Part shown: piece after piece, positions 1 through 12,600 of the stretch
How positions within the stretch are numbered: position 1 is the first letter of the stretch
Layout of the letters: the number at the start of each line of letters is the position of its first letter
Assembly (NCBI GenBank): GCA_963921795.1
Contig: OY997661.1
Coordinates: 41,327,966-41,391,965 of the forward strand
From: Nannobrachium achirus
Taxonomy: Eukaryota > Chordata > Actinopteri > Myctophiformes > Myctophidae
Direction of reading: 5' to 3'
Length of the DNA stretch: 64,000 bases
The notes under the pieces: model-generated
Databases searched by the model: none
Seen by the model: only the letters and a program-made list of their open reading frames with translations
Told to the model about the DNA's origin: nothing
Translations under genes and position numbers: made by a program

Positions 1-208
1 ATATATGAAACATTTTCAACATGGAAACGAATCAACGATTATGACAAAATAATTGTGTTAATGTCAAATAATTGCGATTAGACAATTATGTAATAATTGT
101 GCCAGCCCTGCTATGCAGAGGATAACATCGATAGCAAAAGGGAAAAAAATAAAAATAAATAAAATATATTTACAGTACGGCAAAAAACAAATTGATAACC
201 AACTAAAC
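1..208. other. mtdh intron, no feature seen
   Basis: AT-rich intronic sequence upstream of the first recognised metadherin exon. Its last 8 bases (201-208, AACTAAAC) are the left target duplication of the next element. Confidence 0.5.
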
Positions 209-639
209 CAGGGGTGCCCACACTTTTTTGACGTGAGATCTACTTTTAAAATGACTAGCTCAACATGATCTACCCATCCAAAATGTTTTAGCTGAGGGCC
301 TGAGGGGGGCTTTGGAATCGCAGCACTGGCGTTACATTTTAGACAAACACGCTTACTGTAAGGGGGAAATAAATGGGAAATACTGGGGGAAATGTCTTCA
401 TCCCATTCTGTAAGGAAGTGGTAGGTTTTGGGGTTCTTTGTAATGCTACTGACTCTTGAACAAAGCAATGCATTGGAGGTTTGCCTAATTTAGATGACAT
501 GAAGGGAGCTGACAGGCCCTTCTTGATGTCATATTGACATATTCTTTTTATATTTTAATTATATGTTTTGTCATGTGGTCTACCTGCACACACTTGGTGA
601 TCTACTTGTAGATCATAATCTACTTTTTGGGCACCCCTG
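209..639. mobile_element. hAT-type non-autonomous element
   Basis: Terminal inverted repeats CAGGGGTGCCCACAC and the complementary GGGCACCCCTG bound a 431-bp element. A perfect 8-bp target duplication AACTAAAC lies at 201-208 and 640-647, diagnostic of hAT transposition. It has no coding capacity. It ends 30 bases before the splice acceptor of the first visible mtdh exon, leaving a 22-base tract (648-669) of native sequence that includes the polypyrimidine run and AG. Confidence 0.92.
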
Positions 640-669
640 AACTAAACAATCCCCTCCTCTCAACTCCAG

Positions 670-3600
670 GCGCATGGGAGAACAAGGTCAGCAGCCGAGA
701 GAAGAGGCAGCAGCGTAGAAAGGACAAGGGCCCCGAGGATTCTGGGAGCCCAGGAACAGTGGAGGCCCCCGTGGGACACGTGGAGCCACCTGCAGCCCCA
801 GCAGCTGCAAACAGCAGAAAGCAGAGGTAATCAAACCTTTTGAGCTTATCCACGAGTTTCCTACGCCCCATAGTGCATTGCGCAAACGTCTGCATCGAGG
901 TTCCGCCGCCGATTTACAAGCTCACAACGGGTTGCATCTGCGACGCGACGTGACCTTGTATGTTTGCTGTTAAACCCGGAAGTTTGGTCCTGATAGTCTC
1001 CAGTAAACTCCTGCGGAAACTTGTGGATAGATCTGATCAGCGTTCAGCGTGCTTTAGGATTTGATGCAGCCAGTGATCAAAAATTGTGCAAATAGCAGCT
1101 CTACAAGATCACAGTGCATTTCAGTGTCACATCTCAATGCATCACATCACAATATGTCGTGAACTTGTAGATTGGCTAGTTTTGCCCAACACCGTCTTCC
1201 GAATGCGGACGACGTGCGTCAAAACAGCCGCCCCCATTATTTTTAATGAACATACCCCACGCTGGGGGCGTCAGACACATGCAGGCTTGCGTTACGCGTT
1301 GTCGCGCGGTGAAAAATGTCTGTAGCCAGTGTGTGTACCCCATTAGTAAGCATAAAATTGGCTTAATTGACTAATAAATAATAGATTTAAACATATAAAA
1401 CAGTCTCCTCTTGGATCTAACTCATATTAAGCTAGCAATGACATAATCAAATCTGTGTATAAATAATAATGGAAGTCTGCACAACAACCTTTTACTTTTA
1501 ACATAATCAAATCTGTGACCTCACAGTACAGACATCAACCAGCACCACTATGTGAACAAGATACATCATATAAACATAAAGAAACAAGTTTATTCTATAT
1601 TTAGCACATTTTATTAAACTAAATGTATCACTCACCTTCTGTTTGATGGACAGATATTTTGGAGGGCCTAGTAATTACTTGTGATGGTCGGCTAAATTAA
1701 GAAATAAAAAGCAATACGCTTATATTGTTACTGTCGGACAGAAGCCTCGTATCTCCAAGTTTCAAATTTGTAATCTTTTTCGCAAAGCATAGCCCTGCTT
1801 CATCATACAAGGCCGTCGCACAAAGGTTGTGAAAACAGCCGATCTACAAGCACACAACGCCTTGCGGTGCGAGGCGTTGTGTGCTTTTCACTAGTTTAAC
1901 TCATTTTTAAAATGATAAATACAACACAAATGGTTTTGGACATACACGGTTTCCACCCGACAACAACGATATTATGTATTGTTGTTGCATCAATTGTGGT
2001 ATGGATAAAGACTCAGATTGTCTATTGTTCCTGCTGTCCACCTCTCCAGCATCTTCTGGTTGGAGAGAGGAGCCCTCGGTCAACGGTGGAGGGTGGACCG
2101 AAGGGGAGAAGTGGAGCGCTGGGTCCGCAGCATCGCGTCACAGAGCCCAGCCTGAGAGCCAGTGCTGGGGACAGGAGACACAAGGTATTGCCCGCATCTG
2201 GACTTTTTTTGCTCGATATGTTGTTGATATGTTACGTTGGTTCTATCTGTGATCATACAGTCACCGTCGGGCAGAAACCTTGTATCTCCAAGTTTCATAT
2301 TTGTAAACCTTTTCGCAAAGTAAAGCACTGCTTCATCATACAAGGCCATCGCACAAAAGTAGTGAAAACAGCTGATCTACAAGCTCAGCGAGGCGTTGTG
2401 TGCTTGTAGATCGTCTGTTTTCACTAGTTTAAATCACTAGTTTAAGTCTGTGCTTGTAGATCGTCTGTTTTCACTAGTTTAAATCATTATAGCAGGGGCG
2501 ACTGTAGCTCAGGAGATAGAGCGGGTTGGCCTTTGATCCATGGGTCAATGATCCAAATCCCGGCTCCTCCTGTCTACATGTTGAAGTGTCCTTGGGCAAG
2601 ACACTGAACCCCGAGTTGCTCCCTGTGAGCTGGTTGGTGCCTTGCATGGTTTCCACCGCCACCGGTGTATGAATGTGTGTGTGAATGGGTAAATGTAATG
2701 CACATTGTAAAGCGCTTTGGAATGGATAAAAGCGCTATATAAATTGTGGTGTATAGACCCGAACCAAGACACAACACAGTAAATTCGTGCAAAGCCACCT
2801 GGCACTTTTATTCACATTTGGCAAAAACAGGTTTAGAAACTTTGCAGAAACGCTGGAGTCAAACCAAATTATGCTTTTCAATAATGTTAAATAATGTTCC
2901 CGGTTTTCTGAAACGAAATGTCAATTCTTTTTTTAGGGGGTATGGGTTCTTCTTCCTTGGCCGGGCCAGGTAAGGTAGGTAGGGATTTCAGAATGGGCAG
3001 CCCAGCGTTAGTGGGTTTTTAGAACGTTGCCTCGTTAACAACAGGCGCTCCTCCGGGCCTCCCGTGCGCTTCTCCTCTGCGCTTCGGGGTTATTGTTAGT
3101 GATGCTCCATGGTTGCCTACATGAGAGAGAGACAGGGCAATGTCAATACAGGTTTCACAGTGAGAACAATGGAAAGGTATTAGTGGTGTGCTCGCCTCAC
3201 CGCCAGAATGCACGTCTGTCTGCGTGGAGAACCAGAGAGCGACTGAGGGAGAGTGAGCAGCCTTTTGAGGTGTGGTTCTATTCAGAGCGCGCAGGTGTGG
3301 AGACATCAGGCTGATGGAGGAGGTAGGTGGGCAGGTACCGTCCCTCGATGACGCTGCCTAGACGGAGGTGTGGTCCTCTCGGGCTCACTCTACCCTCATA
3401 CCACTCTCTCTCTGTGGAGACATGCCTACCTGGCGGTGGTCCTCGCAGCGAGACACCACATACCTCCCTCCAATGATTGCGGCTCGGGGCGCAAGCTTCG
3501 CGAACCTCCTCTTCGTTCTCATGTACCCTGGAGAGCGCATCGGCATGCGGGATTTCCTTTCCAGGCCTGTGTTCCACTGTGTAACGGTAGCTCTGTAACT

Positions 3601-6600
3601 CAAGAAACCAACGGGTTATCCGGTCATTCTTGTCTTTATTTTTCGACATCCATTTTAGTGGGGCGTGATCGGTTATCAGCGTGAACTGGCGGCCCCATAA
3701 ATAATAGCGTAGATGGTGGATTGCCCATTTTACCGCTAGAGCTTCTTTCTCTATAGCAGAATAATGCAGTTCATGTTTTAACAGCTTCCTGCTCGTGTAC
3801 AATATGGGATGCTCGTTACCGTCCCAAAGCTGTGCCAACACTGCGCCCAAACCTGTGCCGGACGCGTCAGTTTGGAGGATGAACGGTCTGGTGAAGTCGG
3901 GCGCTTTCAGCACCGGTTCTTCACAGAGGGCCAGTTTGAGCGCGCGGAACGCCTCCTCTGCTTCTGGTGTCCAGCGTAGCTGATGAGGGAGCTTCTGCCT
4001 GGTGAGGTCGTACAGAGGGGCTGCCACAGTAGAAAAGTTATTTATGAACTTTTGGTAATATGATATGAGGCCAAGGAACGATTTTAACTGTTTCTTCGTA
4101 ACCGGCCGGGGCCAATCCTTTATTCTTTCCACCTTCCGTGTTTGGGGTTTCACGCAGCCGCGTCCGATGGTGAAACCTAGATAGTCAGTCTCATCCAAAC
4201 CTAGGCGGCACTTTTTAGCGTTAGCCGTTAACCCCGCTCTCCTCAGCGCCCCAAGCACCGCATCGATGTGTAGCAAATGTGCGGACCAGGAGGCGCTATG
4301 TACCACAATATCATCCAGGTAGGCCGCTGCGTATTCCCTATGGGGCCGTAGCACTTGGTCCATCATGCGCTGAAACGTAGCCGGCGCGCCATGTACCCCA
4401 AACGGTAATACAGTGTATTGGAATAAGCCCTCCGGCGTGGAAAAAGCAGTTTTTGGCCTGGCTTGGTCTGAGAGGGGCACCTGCCAATATCCTTTGGTTA
4501 GGTCCAAAGTACTGACAAAGCGGGCAGGCCCCAGTCTCTCTATTAGCTCGTCAACGCGCGGCATGGGATATGCGTCAAACTCCGATATTTCATTTAGCTT
4601 TCTGAAGTCGTTGCAAAAACGCAGGCTGCCGTCGGGCTTGGGCACGATTACTATTGGACTGGACCAGGGGCTATATGACTCCTCTATAACCCCTAACTGC
4701 AACATACTCTGTACCTCCGTTTTGATTGCTTGTCGGCGCGCCTCTGGGATGCGGTACGGCCGCAGACGGATCACCTTACCGGGCGGTGTATGGATCTCGT
4801 GCTTCACCACGGCGGTGCGTCCGGGGACGTCGGAGAAGCGGTCCAAATTCCTTCCTAGGAGCTCCTTCAGATCCTGTCTCTGTGCGGGGGAAAGCATTTC
4901 TCCTAAGGGCACAGGTGGTAAAGTTGGTGAGGCACGGGCAGTGAACAGCGCGGGCAGCGGAGGGGCGTCAGCAGCGTGCCATTTCTTTAGCAAATTTATA
5001 TGGTAAATTTGTTCCCCTTTCCTCCTCCCCGGCCTTCGCACCCGATAGTTCACTGGGCCTGTGCGCTCGATAATTTCAAACGGGCCTTGCCATTTGGCCA
5101 GAAATTTGCATTCGTTACTGGGAACTAAAACGAGCACTTTTTCCCCCAGATTAAATTCCCGTACCACGGCGTTACGGTTGTACAGACGGGCCTGTTCTTT
5201 TTGGGCCTTCTCCAAATGTTCCCGGACCATGGGCCAGATTTTCTTCGCCCGGGCCTGCAACTGCTCAATGTGCTCAATGACACTACGGTGGGCCGAGGGC
5301 TGTTCCTCCCAGGCCTCCTTGGCTATATCGAGGAGGCCGCGGGGCCTTCTGCCATAGAGGAGCTCAAATGGAGAGAAGCCAGTGGAGGCTTGCGGGACTT
5401 CACGTAAAGCGAAGAGGATATAGGGGAGAATTTGGTCCCAGTCGCGGCCGTCCACATCGATTAATTTCTTCGTCACACTTTTGACGGTTTTTATCTCCCT
5501 CTCAGCCAAACCGTCAGTTTGCGGGTGAAAGACTGAGGTCCGCACCCGTTTTATTTTTAGCCATTGGTAGAGTTGCACTAGGACCCGTGACATAAAACAA
5601 GTGCCCTGATCCGTAATGATTTCGTCCACTATACCCACCCGGGTGAACATCATAAAAAGCTCATGAGCGACCGCCTTGGCAGTGGCGGCGCGGAGGGGGA
5701 TCGCTTCGGGGTACCGTGTGGCATAATCTACTATTACTAAAATATATCGGTGACCCCTTGCAGACTTTGGTAGTGGGCCTGCGATGTCCATGGCTATACG
5801 TGAAAAGGGTGTTTCAATTATAGGCAGGGGGATGAGCGGGTTTCTCTGGACGGGCCGCGGAGCGCACTTCTGGCACGAGTCACATGCCCGGCAGAAATCT
5901 TCCACGGCTCTTTTAACCCCCGGCCAGTAGAACCGTGCTAGGATGCGTTCATAAGTCTTCTGCACGCCTAGGTGGGCGCCCAACCGGTGAGTATGAGCTA
6001 AATGTAACACCCGTGACACATATGACTTGGGGACCAGTAACTGTTCCACTATTTCACCCGCTCTGTCAACGACACCCCTGTACAATAGCCCATTCTTAAC
6101 AGAGAAATGAGGGGAGGAAAGTTGACTCACCCCGTCACAGAGCTTTCCGTTCACGGTAGTCACTTGTCGGCGTGCCATCTCGAGGTTTGGATCGCTCCAT
6201 TGCTGGGTCGCGAACTCCCCACGACGTGGAGCGGGGCTGTTGTCATTTATGTGTAGCTCGGCGAAGGTGTCTTCGGCGGTCCTCGTCTCGGACGGACTGG
6301 CGCTGTGGGCAGGCGGCGGTTCCTCCTCGCTGCGGTCTCCGCCCCGGTGGCGCCCTTCTCCGGGGGAGCTCTCGCTCGGACTGGCATCGCTGGGGTGGGG
6401 ACTAAACACCGGGCACGCCTCGTATCCTGCCGAGGGCCGGGTGCGGGTCCTGGGCCGGCGTCTTCGGGGCCGAGGGCCGGCCGTCAACCCGGGGTTCCAA
6501 TATTTAGCGAACAACGTGTTGTCGGCACCAATGATCAACGGCACCGGGAGATTTGGTACGACACCCATGTGTAGCACGGCTTCTCCCCTGGGGGTCCGGA

Positions 6601-9600
6601 CCCTCAGCGTGGTCACTGGGTAGTGGCGGAGGTCCCCATGGACACAGGTGACCGGGACGGTGTCAGTGGAGAGTGGGCCAGCGAGCTCAGCGTGGATGAG
6701 GGAAACGGCGCTGCCCGAATCAAGTAGTGCATGGGTGTCGATTTCTCCAATCTTCACTGGTATCTTCGTGTGTTGGCGGGGGCCGGGGCCCGTGAGAAGG
6801 CAGGCGCGGGCACCCTCGGAGGTGGCGGCGCTGGCCATGTGTACGTCTCGGTCCCGGTCCGGGCAGGACCACGATATGTGATCTAATTTCCCGCAGACGT
6901 AACACCTTCTTGCGGACGCGGGCCGGCCGCTCCTCTCTGGAACGGTGGAGCGGGAGCGGGGCGGAGAGTGTGTCGGCGCCGGGAGGCGGGGACGGTCTCT
7001 CCCCGCCCGATTCTCGGCGATTCCTCTCATCGGCTCACTCCTCGAGCCCCGTAGCATTTCAGTGCTAACCTGGTGGTTCTCAAGCAACGCCACCAGCGCG
7101 TCCACCGAAGTGGGGCTTACTTGGGCGGCGTATTTGCGTGCATCTGGCGGCAACGACCGTATGCATCGGTCAATAACAATTCTGTCTATACATGGGGGAT
7201 CTCCTCCCGTAGTAAGCCAGCTGTGGGCCAAGCGTAGCAGAGCGGCGACCTGTTGTCTGGGTGGCAGGGATGGGTGGAAGCTCCAGGTATGGTACCGCTG
7301 TGCCCGGGCGGGCAGGCTGTAGCCTAGGCTGGCTAGTATGGCCTCCCTGAGGCGTCGGAAATCACGGGCCTCTGCGAGCGGGAGGTCCCGGCACACCCGC
7401 TGGGCCTCGCCGCTGAGAAAAGGAGCAACAATATTTCCCCATTCAGCCACCGGCCATCTCTCACGGGCCGCGGTACGTTCAAAGAGTTCTAAATAGGATT
7501 CAATGTCATCCTCGGGGGTTAACTTAGTGAGTACTGCGCTGGGAGGTCGGGTTTCATTATTTTCTCTTTCCATTTTTTTAACGAGCTCTTTCACTGCGCT
7601 CTGTAACTCGTTCTGGCTGCGGAGCAGCGCTGCCACGGCTTGCTCCATGGTGCGTTTTGGTGGGGATCTGAGAACTATACCCGTAGTTCTCCACCAATTG
7701 TGGTGTATAGACCCGAACCAAGACACAACACAGTAAATTCGTGCAAAGCCACCTGGCACTTTTATTCACATTTGGCAAAAACAGGTTTAGAAACTTTGCA
7801 GAAACGCTGGAGTCAAACCAAATTATGCTTTTCAATAATGTTAAATAATGTTCCCGGTTTTCTGAAACGAAATGTCAATTCTTTTTTTAGGGGGTATGGG
7901 TTCTTCTTCCTTGGCCGGGCCAGGTAAGGTAGGTAGGGATTTCAGAATGGGCAGCCCAGCGTTAGTGGGTTTTTAGAACGTTGCCTCGTTAACAACAGGC
8001 GCTCCTCCGGGCCTCCCGTGCGCTTCTCCTCTGCGCTTCGGGGTTATTGTTAGTGATGCTCCATGGTTGCCTACATGAGAGAGAGACAGGGCAATGTCAA
8101 TACAGGTTTCACAGTGAGAACAATGGAAAGGTATTAGTGGTGTGCTCGCCTCACCGCCAGAATGCACGTCTGTCTGCGTGGAGAACCAGAGAGCGACTGA
8201 GGGAGAGTGAGCAGCCTTTTGAGGTGTGGTTCTATTCAGAGCGCGCAGGTGTGGAGACATCAGGCTGATGGAGGAGGTAGGTGGGCAGGTACCGTCCCTC
8301 GATGACGCTGCCTAGACGGAGGTGTGGTCCTCTCGGGCTCACTCTACCCTCATACCACTCTCTCTCTGTGGAGACATGCCTACCTGGCGGTGGTCCTCGC
8401 AGCGAGACACCACAAAATGCACCATTTACCATTTATTTTTTAAATGATATATACAAAACAAACGGTTTTGGACAAGGTTTCCAACCGACAACGACGATTT
8501 GCTGTATGATGATGTTTATTATGCCTCTGTATGTTGTACTGTTCTTAAACTGCTGTGTACAGCACTTTGGTACAACAAAAGTTCTGTTTTTACATGTGCT
8601 CTAAATAAACTTGATTTGATTTAAATTAATTAGATTAATTCATTCAGAGAACAATAACAGCTCCAATGTGCACAATAGACTCATATCTTACATAGTAGTG
8701 TATGACTATGAAGCATTGGAATGTTGTCCTTATGTCCACTCAGTGTTTTTGACACCACATGCTGCTGACTTCTACCGGTACGTGGTAAATCTAGTGCGGT
8801 AGCACCCCCTTCTGGCAGGTACTTGCTACTGGGTAAAGACGGTTTAGCAGAGACTGCTCTTTTCAAAGAATGCAAGGTTTGATTGATTGATTGATTGAAG
8901 AATGTATTAGAAGTTTGCAATAGAAAAAAGTACAGTTTCATGAGAGTACAAATCACTGGTACAAGGTCAACTAAAAGGAGATCCTAGAAAGCCGAGGCTT
9001 ATTTCCACAGAAACCACACTTTAAGTATCTCATATAAAGGTTATTTTCTAGCTATGAAAGGTAACAAAATACATAAAGTCAGGCGAAGTTTATCACCATT
9101 TTCCTCCATTGGTTTTTGTTGTACTCATTAGGTATTACTCTTTCTGGGTTGCACATTGTTTTAAACAAATACAGGCCTTCAAAACAATTACAGGCCTTCA
9201 AAACAATTCAGAGTTGAGTTCTTAAATCGAAACTTTCATCAAATATACGTTTTTCAAATAGATTAGAACATTTTGAACTTTTTTGACGTGTTGTGACAAC
9301 ACCGATCTTGTGTGCAAACCAAACAATGACCCTGTTGTCCTCTTTGCACAGGGACGTGGAGTGGGGTTGATGGCAGGATGAAGGCTGATCTCAACCCTGT
9401 GTCCTTCTCCATGCTGGGGTTGAACGCCACCGGTAGGAAATGGTGATTTCATTATCTTCTTCGGTGCCATATTTAAAGTGGGACCTCTTATATTGCCGTT
9501 TCGCCAACAAAGGGTTAAAAAAATAGTGTGCACGCTGGTGCACAAATTCGTGCACAGATCATGCACTATGCATGTGCATGCTTTTCACAGCTTTCAAAAA

Positions 9601-12600
9601 AAAAATCCGCTTGGAAATCCGTTCAGGCATTCAGGAGAAAGGAACCCTTATGTTTTCTTCAAATGTAAACAAACATGGCTGCCATGTTTGAAAGATGGGG
9701 TTGGTATGGGGGTTAAACATGCAATTTCGCGATCGTGATCATGCCTAGTACACTGTTGGAGGTCCAAACATTTTTTTTTTTTTTTATTTTTTTTAAAGAC
9801 GTCCAAAAGACGTCTGGCAGGGAGGTCCATAGTTAAAAAGACGTTTTTATTATAGAAAACGTCTTTTTTGGCAGGGTAGGTGTTATCAGGTGGTGTGTGA
9901 TTCAAAACAATTTTAGCTTGTTGCATTTCTTTGATATCTGAAATATCTGTCTTTTAGGCTTCAGACACTGTTTTGCTGTTTGTGAAAATGCACCAATCTT
10001 ACCTGTTCAAATTCCTGGTGTAAACATGACAGCTGAAGTGGTTATTGAACAACACCCCCTCAGATGTTATATATTTTATTGCTTAAATATTTGGTGAAAT
10101 ACAGATTTAAGTCGCTGATAGCTTCTCTCGCCCTCTCTCTCTCTCTCTTTCTCACTTTCTCTTTTTCTCTCTCTCTCTTTCTCTCTCTCTCTCAGAGCCC
10201 ATGTCTCACCCTATTGACCTTCAGTGGGACAGACATCCTGATGTTAGTGATGAATGGTCTGGTTTCAGTAAGTGTTCAACCATCAGTTGAATATTCATAT
10301 GTAAAATTACTGAACAAGCATTCTGTCAGACACTGGTTGGTTATGATTGCTAAATAGAACCATGTACACTGTTTAGTGAGACAATTAGGAGGAAAAACAA
10401 GAACGTAAAGTTAAATATCAATATGAGACACGGCAGGCTTGGAAATAGTACATTTTGTAGGATGTCGATAAGAGGTAATATCCATTGTCTGTATTATGCT
10501 AATATGCTGCTGATGTGGCGTTCCAGATGGGATGGCAGCTGTGGACCCCAGTTCAGACTGGAACGCCCCAGCAGAGCACTGGGGCAATTATGAAGAGCCT
10601 CCTGTATTGGTGACGCCAGCCGCACCACCCAAGGAGCAGGCTGCCCCTCTCAAGGTCTGGCTGGCACTCTTTGCTATGTTTATCATTCGCTTTTTAGGGC
10701 AGTGTTTCTCAAACGTTCAAATTTCAAGGTCTCCCCTTACTCAAAAGAATTGTACAAAATGGAACCAAATGAACCCTAACAGGTTCATTTGGTTCCATTT
10801 GTACACTGTCAGAGTTACAAACTTGTAGGGGTCAATTTAGACCCCCCTAAAAGAACCCACAAGAGTCCCTGGAATCAACTTTGAGAACCACTGTTTTAGG
10901 GGATTCAGTGTGTCCTCCTTAACCATGTGAACGTCTTTAAAATAACATGGGCATCTACCATCATTATCAAATAGTTGATGTTGGTTCTGGCCGCTAACTG
11001 ATTTTAGATCTCGCTAGTGATACTACTTAAACTTTGTTGCCAAATATTGATCCTGTCATTCATTTATTAAGTAATTTAACTACTTACGTTAAAATACACA
11101 CTGTGGCCCATGGTTACTTGTTCAGTAACAGAGGTCTCCACATCTCTCCAGATCTTTGTGGGCTTCTGACTTCTGATTGGGTTATTTTGTTGTTCTCTTT
11201 GTGGCCCAGGTGTCAGAGGATGAGAAGGAGGTTGAGGATCCTTCGGAGGGGACAGCCAAATCCAAGAAGAAGAAGAAAAAGAAGAAGAAGGCAGAAGAAG
11301 ATGTTGCTGCTGTTACTCAGGCAAGAAAAAGAGACCCAAATTCCATATCCATTTGAACCTTAGGCTAACATTTGGTCAAACATAGCAGATCTACAAGCTT
11401 GCAACGAGTCAAGTTTTGACTGTAGATTGGCTATTTTCTGTGAAGATATTTAGTGTAGAATGAAAAGCAAGAGGCGGGCCTAGAATAGAACCCCTGGTAT
11501 TCCGCTCAACTAAGACAACAATGTAACAATGTCCCTGTGAGATAAGGGTAATTTTTATGGATAAAAAAAGGGTAATTTTTATGGATAAAAAGCTGTTTGG
11601 ACACTGCTGCGTTTTTTCGTTGTGAAATGTGTTTTTCAGGACAAGGAGAGAGAGAGAAAGATAGAGAGAGCAAGGGAGCCAGTGGTCTGGAAACAAATAT
11701 GAAACGGGTGGCAGTGTGAGGTTGATTTCTTTATTGACGTGCTCCGAAATTCGCTCCTATATTCGGACCAAAAAACGCAGCAGTGTGCAACGACCTTTAC
11801 TGTTAACGAATTGTTGTGTCTGTTTTTTTTTAGACTGTAAGTGAGGTGTCCCACGAAGCTCCTCCCATCATGCCCTCCTCTCAGAGTAAGTCTCCATGGA
11901 TTTATGTACTCTTCCTGGTGGTAACTTATGTTTTGCCAACCTAGGGCTGGGCGATATGGTGATTAAATATCGTTGAGACGATACAATGTCTCCACAATAT
12001 TATCTCCCGATTTAGAGAGTCTTACTGGTGATACAATGAGGAAGCCTCATAAAAAAATCCTGTTGAATTGTTCGTTCAGAGATTCATTGCGGTATTCAAT
12101 TTAAACCAGCAATTTCTAAATTAGTAGTTCTCAAACTTTAAAATGTCAAGGTGTCCCCTACTGTCAGAGTTACATACTTGTAAGTGTCAATTTAGACCTC
12201 CCAAAAGGAACCCAGAGAGTCCCTGGACCCCACTTTGAGGACCACTGGTCTAAAACTCCTTTTTCTTTGAGTCTTTGTTACCTTGTATATTTGGTTGTTC
12301 TGTAAATAACCATAAAAGCCAACGTGAAAAAGAATCGCGATAAGATTGTGTATCGTGATACCGTTTGGAAAAATATTGTGATATTGTATTTTTCCATATC
12401 GCCTATGCCAACCCCTATTTCTTTCTGAAATTACACCTATGAATACAACTTTGATGTCCTTTGTCCTTCTGTCCTGTTTCCCTTCCCTCATTCTTCCCTT
12501 CCTTTCATTTCCCTTCCTTCATTCCCTCCTTTCTGTCTTTCTTCACTTCCTCCTTTACTTCCTATGTTCCTTCTTTCTAATTTGTTCCTTTACTTCCTTC

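Larger units (their letters stand above)
2745..8414 (-). mobile_element. Gmr1-like Ty3/gypsy LTR retrotransposon, looks whole
   Basis: A 5.67-kb element bounded by two 716-bp LTRs that appear identical by eye, with a 4-bp target duplication AAAT (2741-2744 and 8415-8418). A primer-binding candidate starting TGG follows the upstream LTR and a purine-rich tract abuts the downstream LTR (3461-3472). One long reading frame carries gag, protease, integrase, reverse transcriptase and RNase H, in that order. Integrase before reverse transcriptase is the hallmark of the Gmr1 group, first described in Atlantic cod, and is otherwise a copia trait. Identical LTRs imply very recent insertion. It lies antisense within an mtdh intron. 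Confidence 0.93.
2494..8435 (+). mobile_element. V-SINE (tRNA-derived), split by LTR element
   Basis: The head is tRNA-like: an A-box region TGTAGCTCAGGAGATAGAGC near 2503-2522 and a B-box-like GATCCAAATCCC near 2550. The middle carries the V-SINE core TGTCCTTGGGCAAGACACTG. The tail GTAAAGCGCTTTGG...GCGCTATATAAAT stops at 2744 and resumes after the LTR element as AAATGCACCATTTACCATTT (8415-8434). SINE body 2494-2744 plus tail 8415-8435. Confidence 0.85.
2261..8498. mobile_element. GTCGGGCAGAAACC MITE, copy B, split by V-SINE
   Basis: The left part (2261-2490) has the inverted-repeat end and two tandem partial copies of the palindrome half with CACTAGTTTAAATCA. The right part (about 8436-8498) resumes with AAATGATATATACAAAACAAA and ends in ACCGACAACGACG. 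The gap is filled by a V-SINE that is itself split by an LTR element. Comparison with the unsplit copy at 26,064-26,460 shows the two parts were contiguous. Confidence 0.8.

Noticed and set aside
1912-2409. A 165-codon frame over the second mtdh exon
   Set aside because: It is out of the metadherin frame; the neighbouring frame gives SVNGGGW and fits flanking phases.
2500-2570. A functional tRNA gene
   Set aside because: Only A- and B-box-like blocks, no cloverleaf; it is the head of a V-SINE.
4413-5006. Plus-strand open frames over the LTR element body
   Set aside because: Antisense shadows of the polyprotein frame, with no independent similarity.
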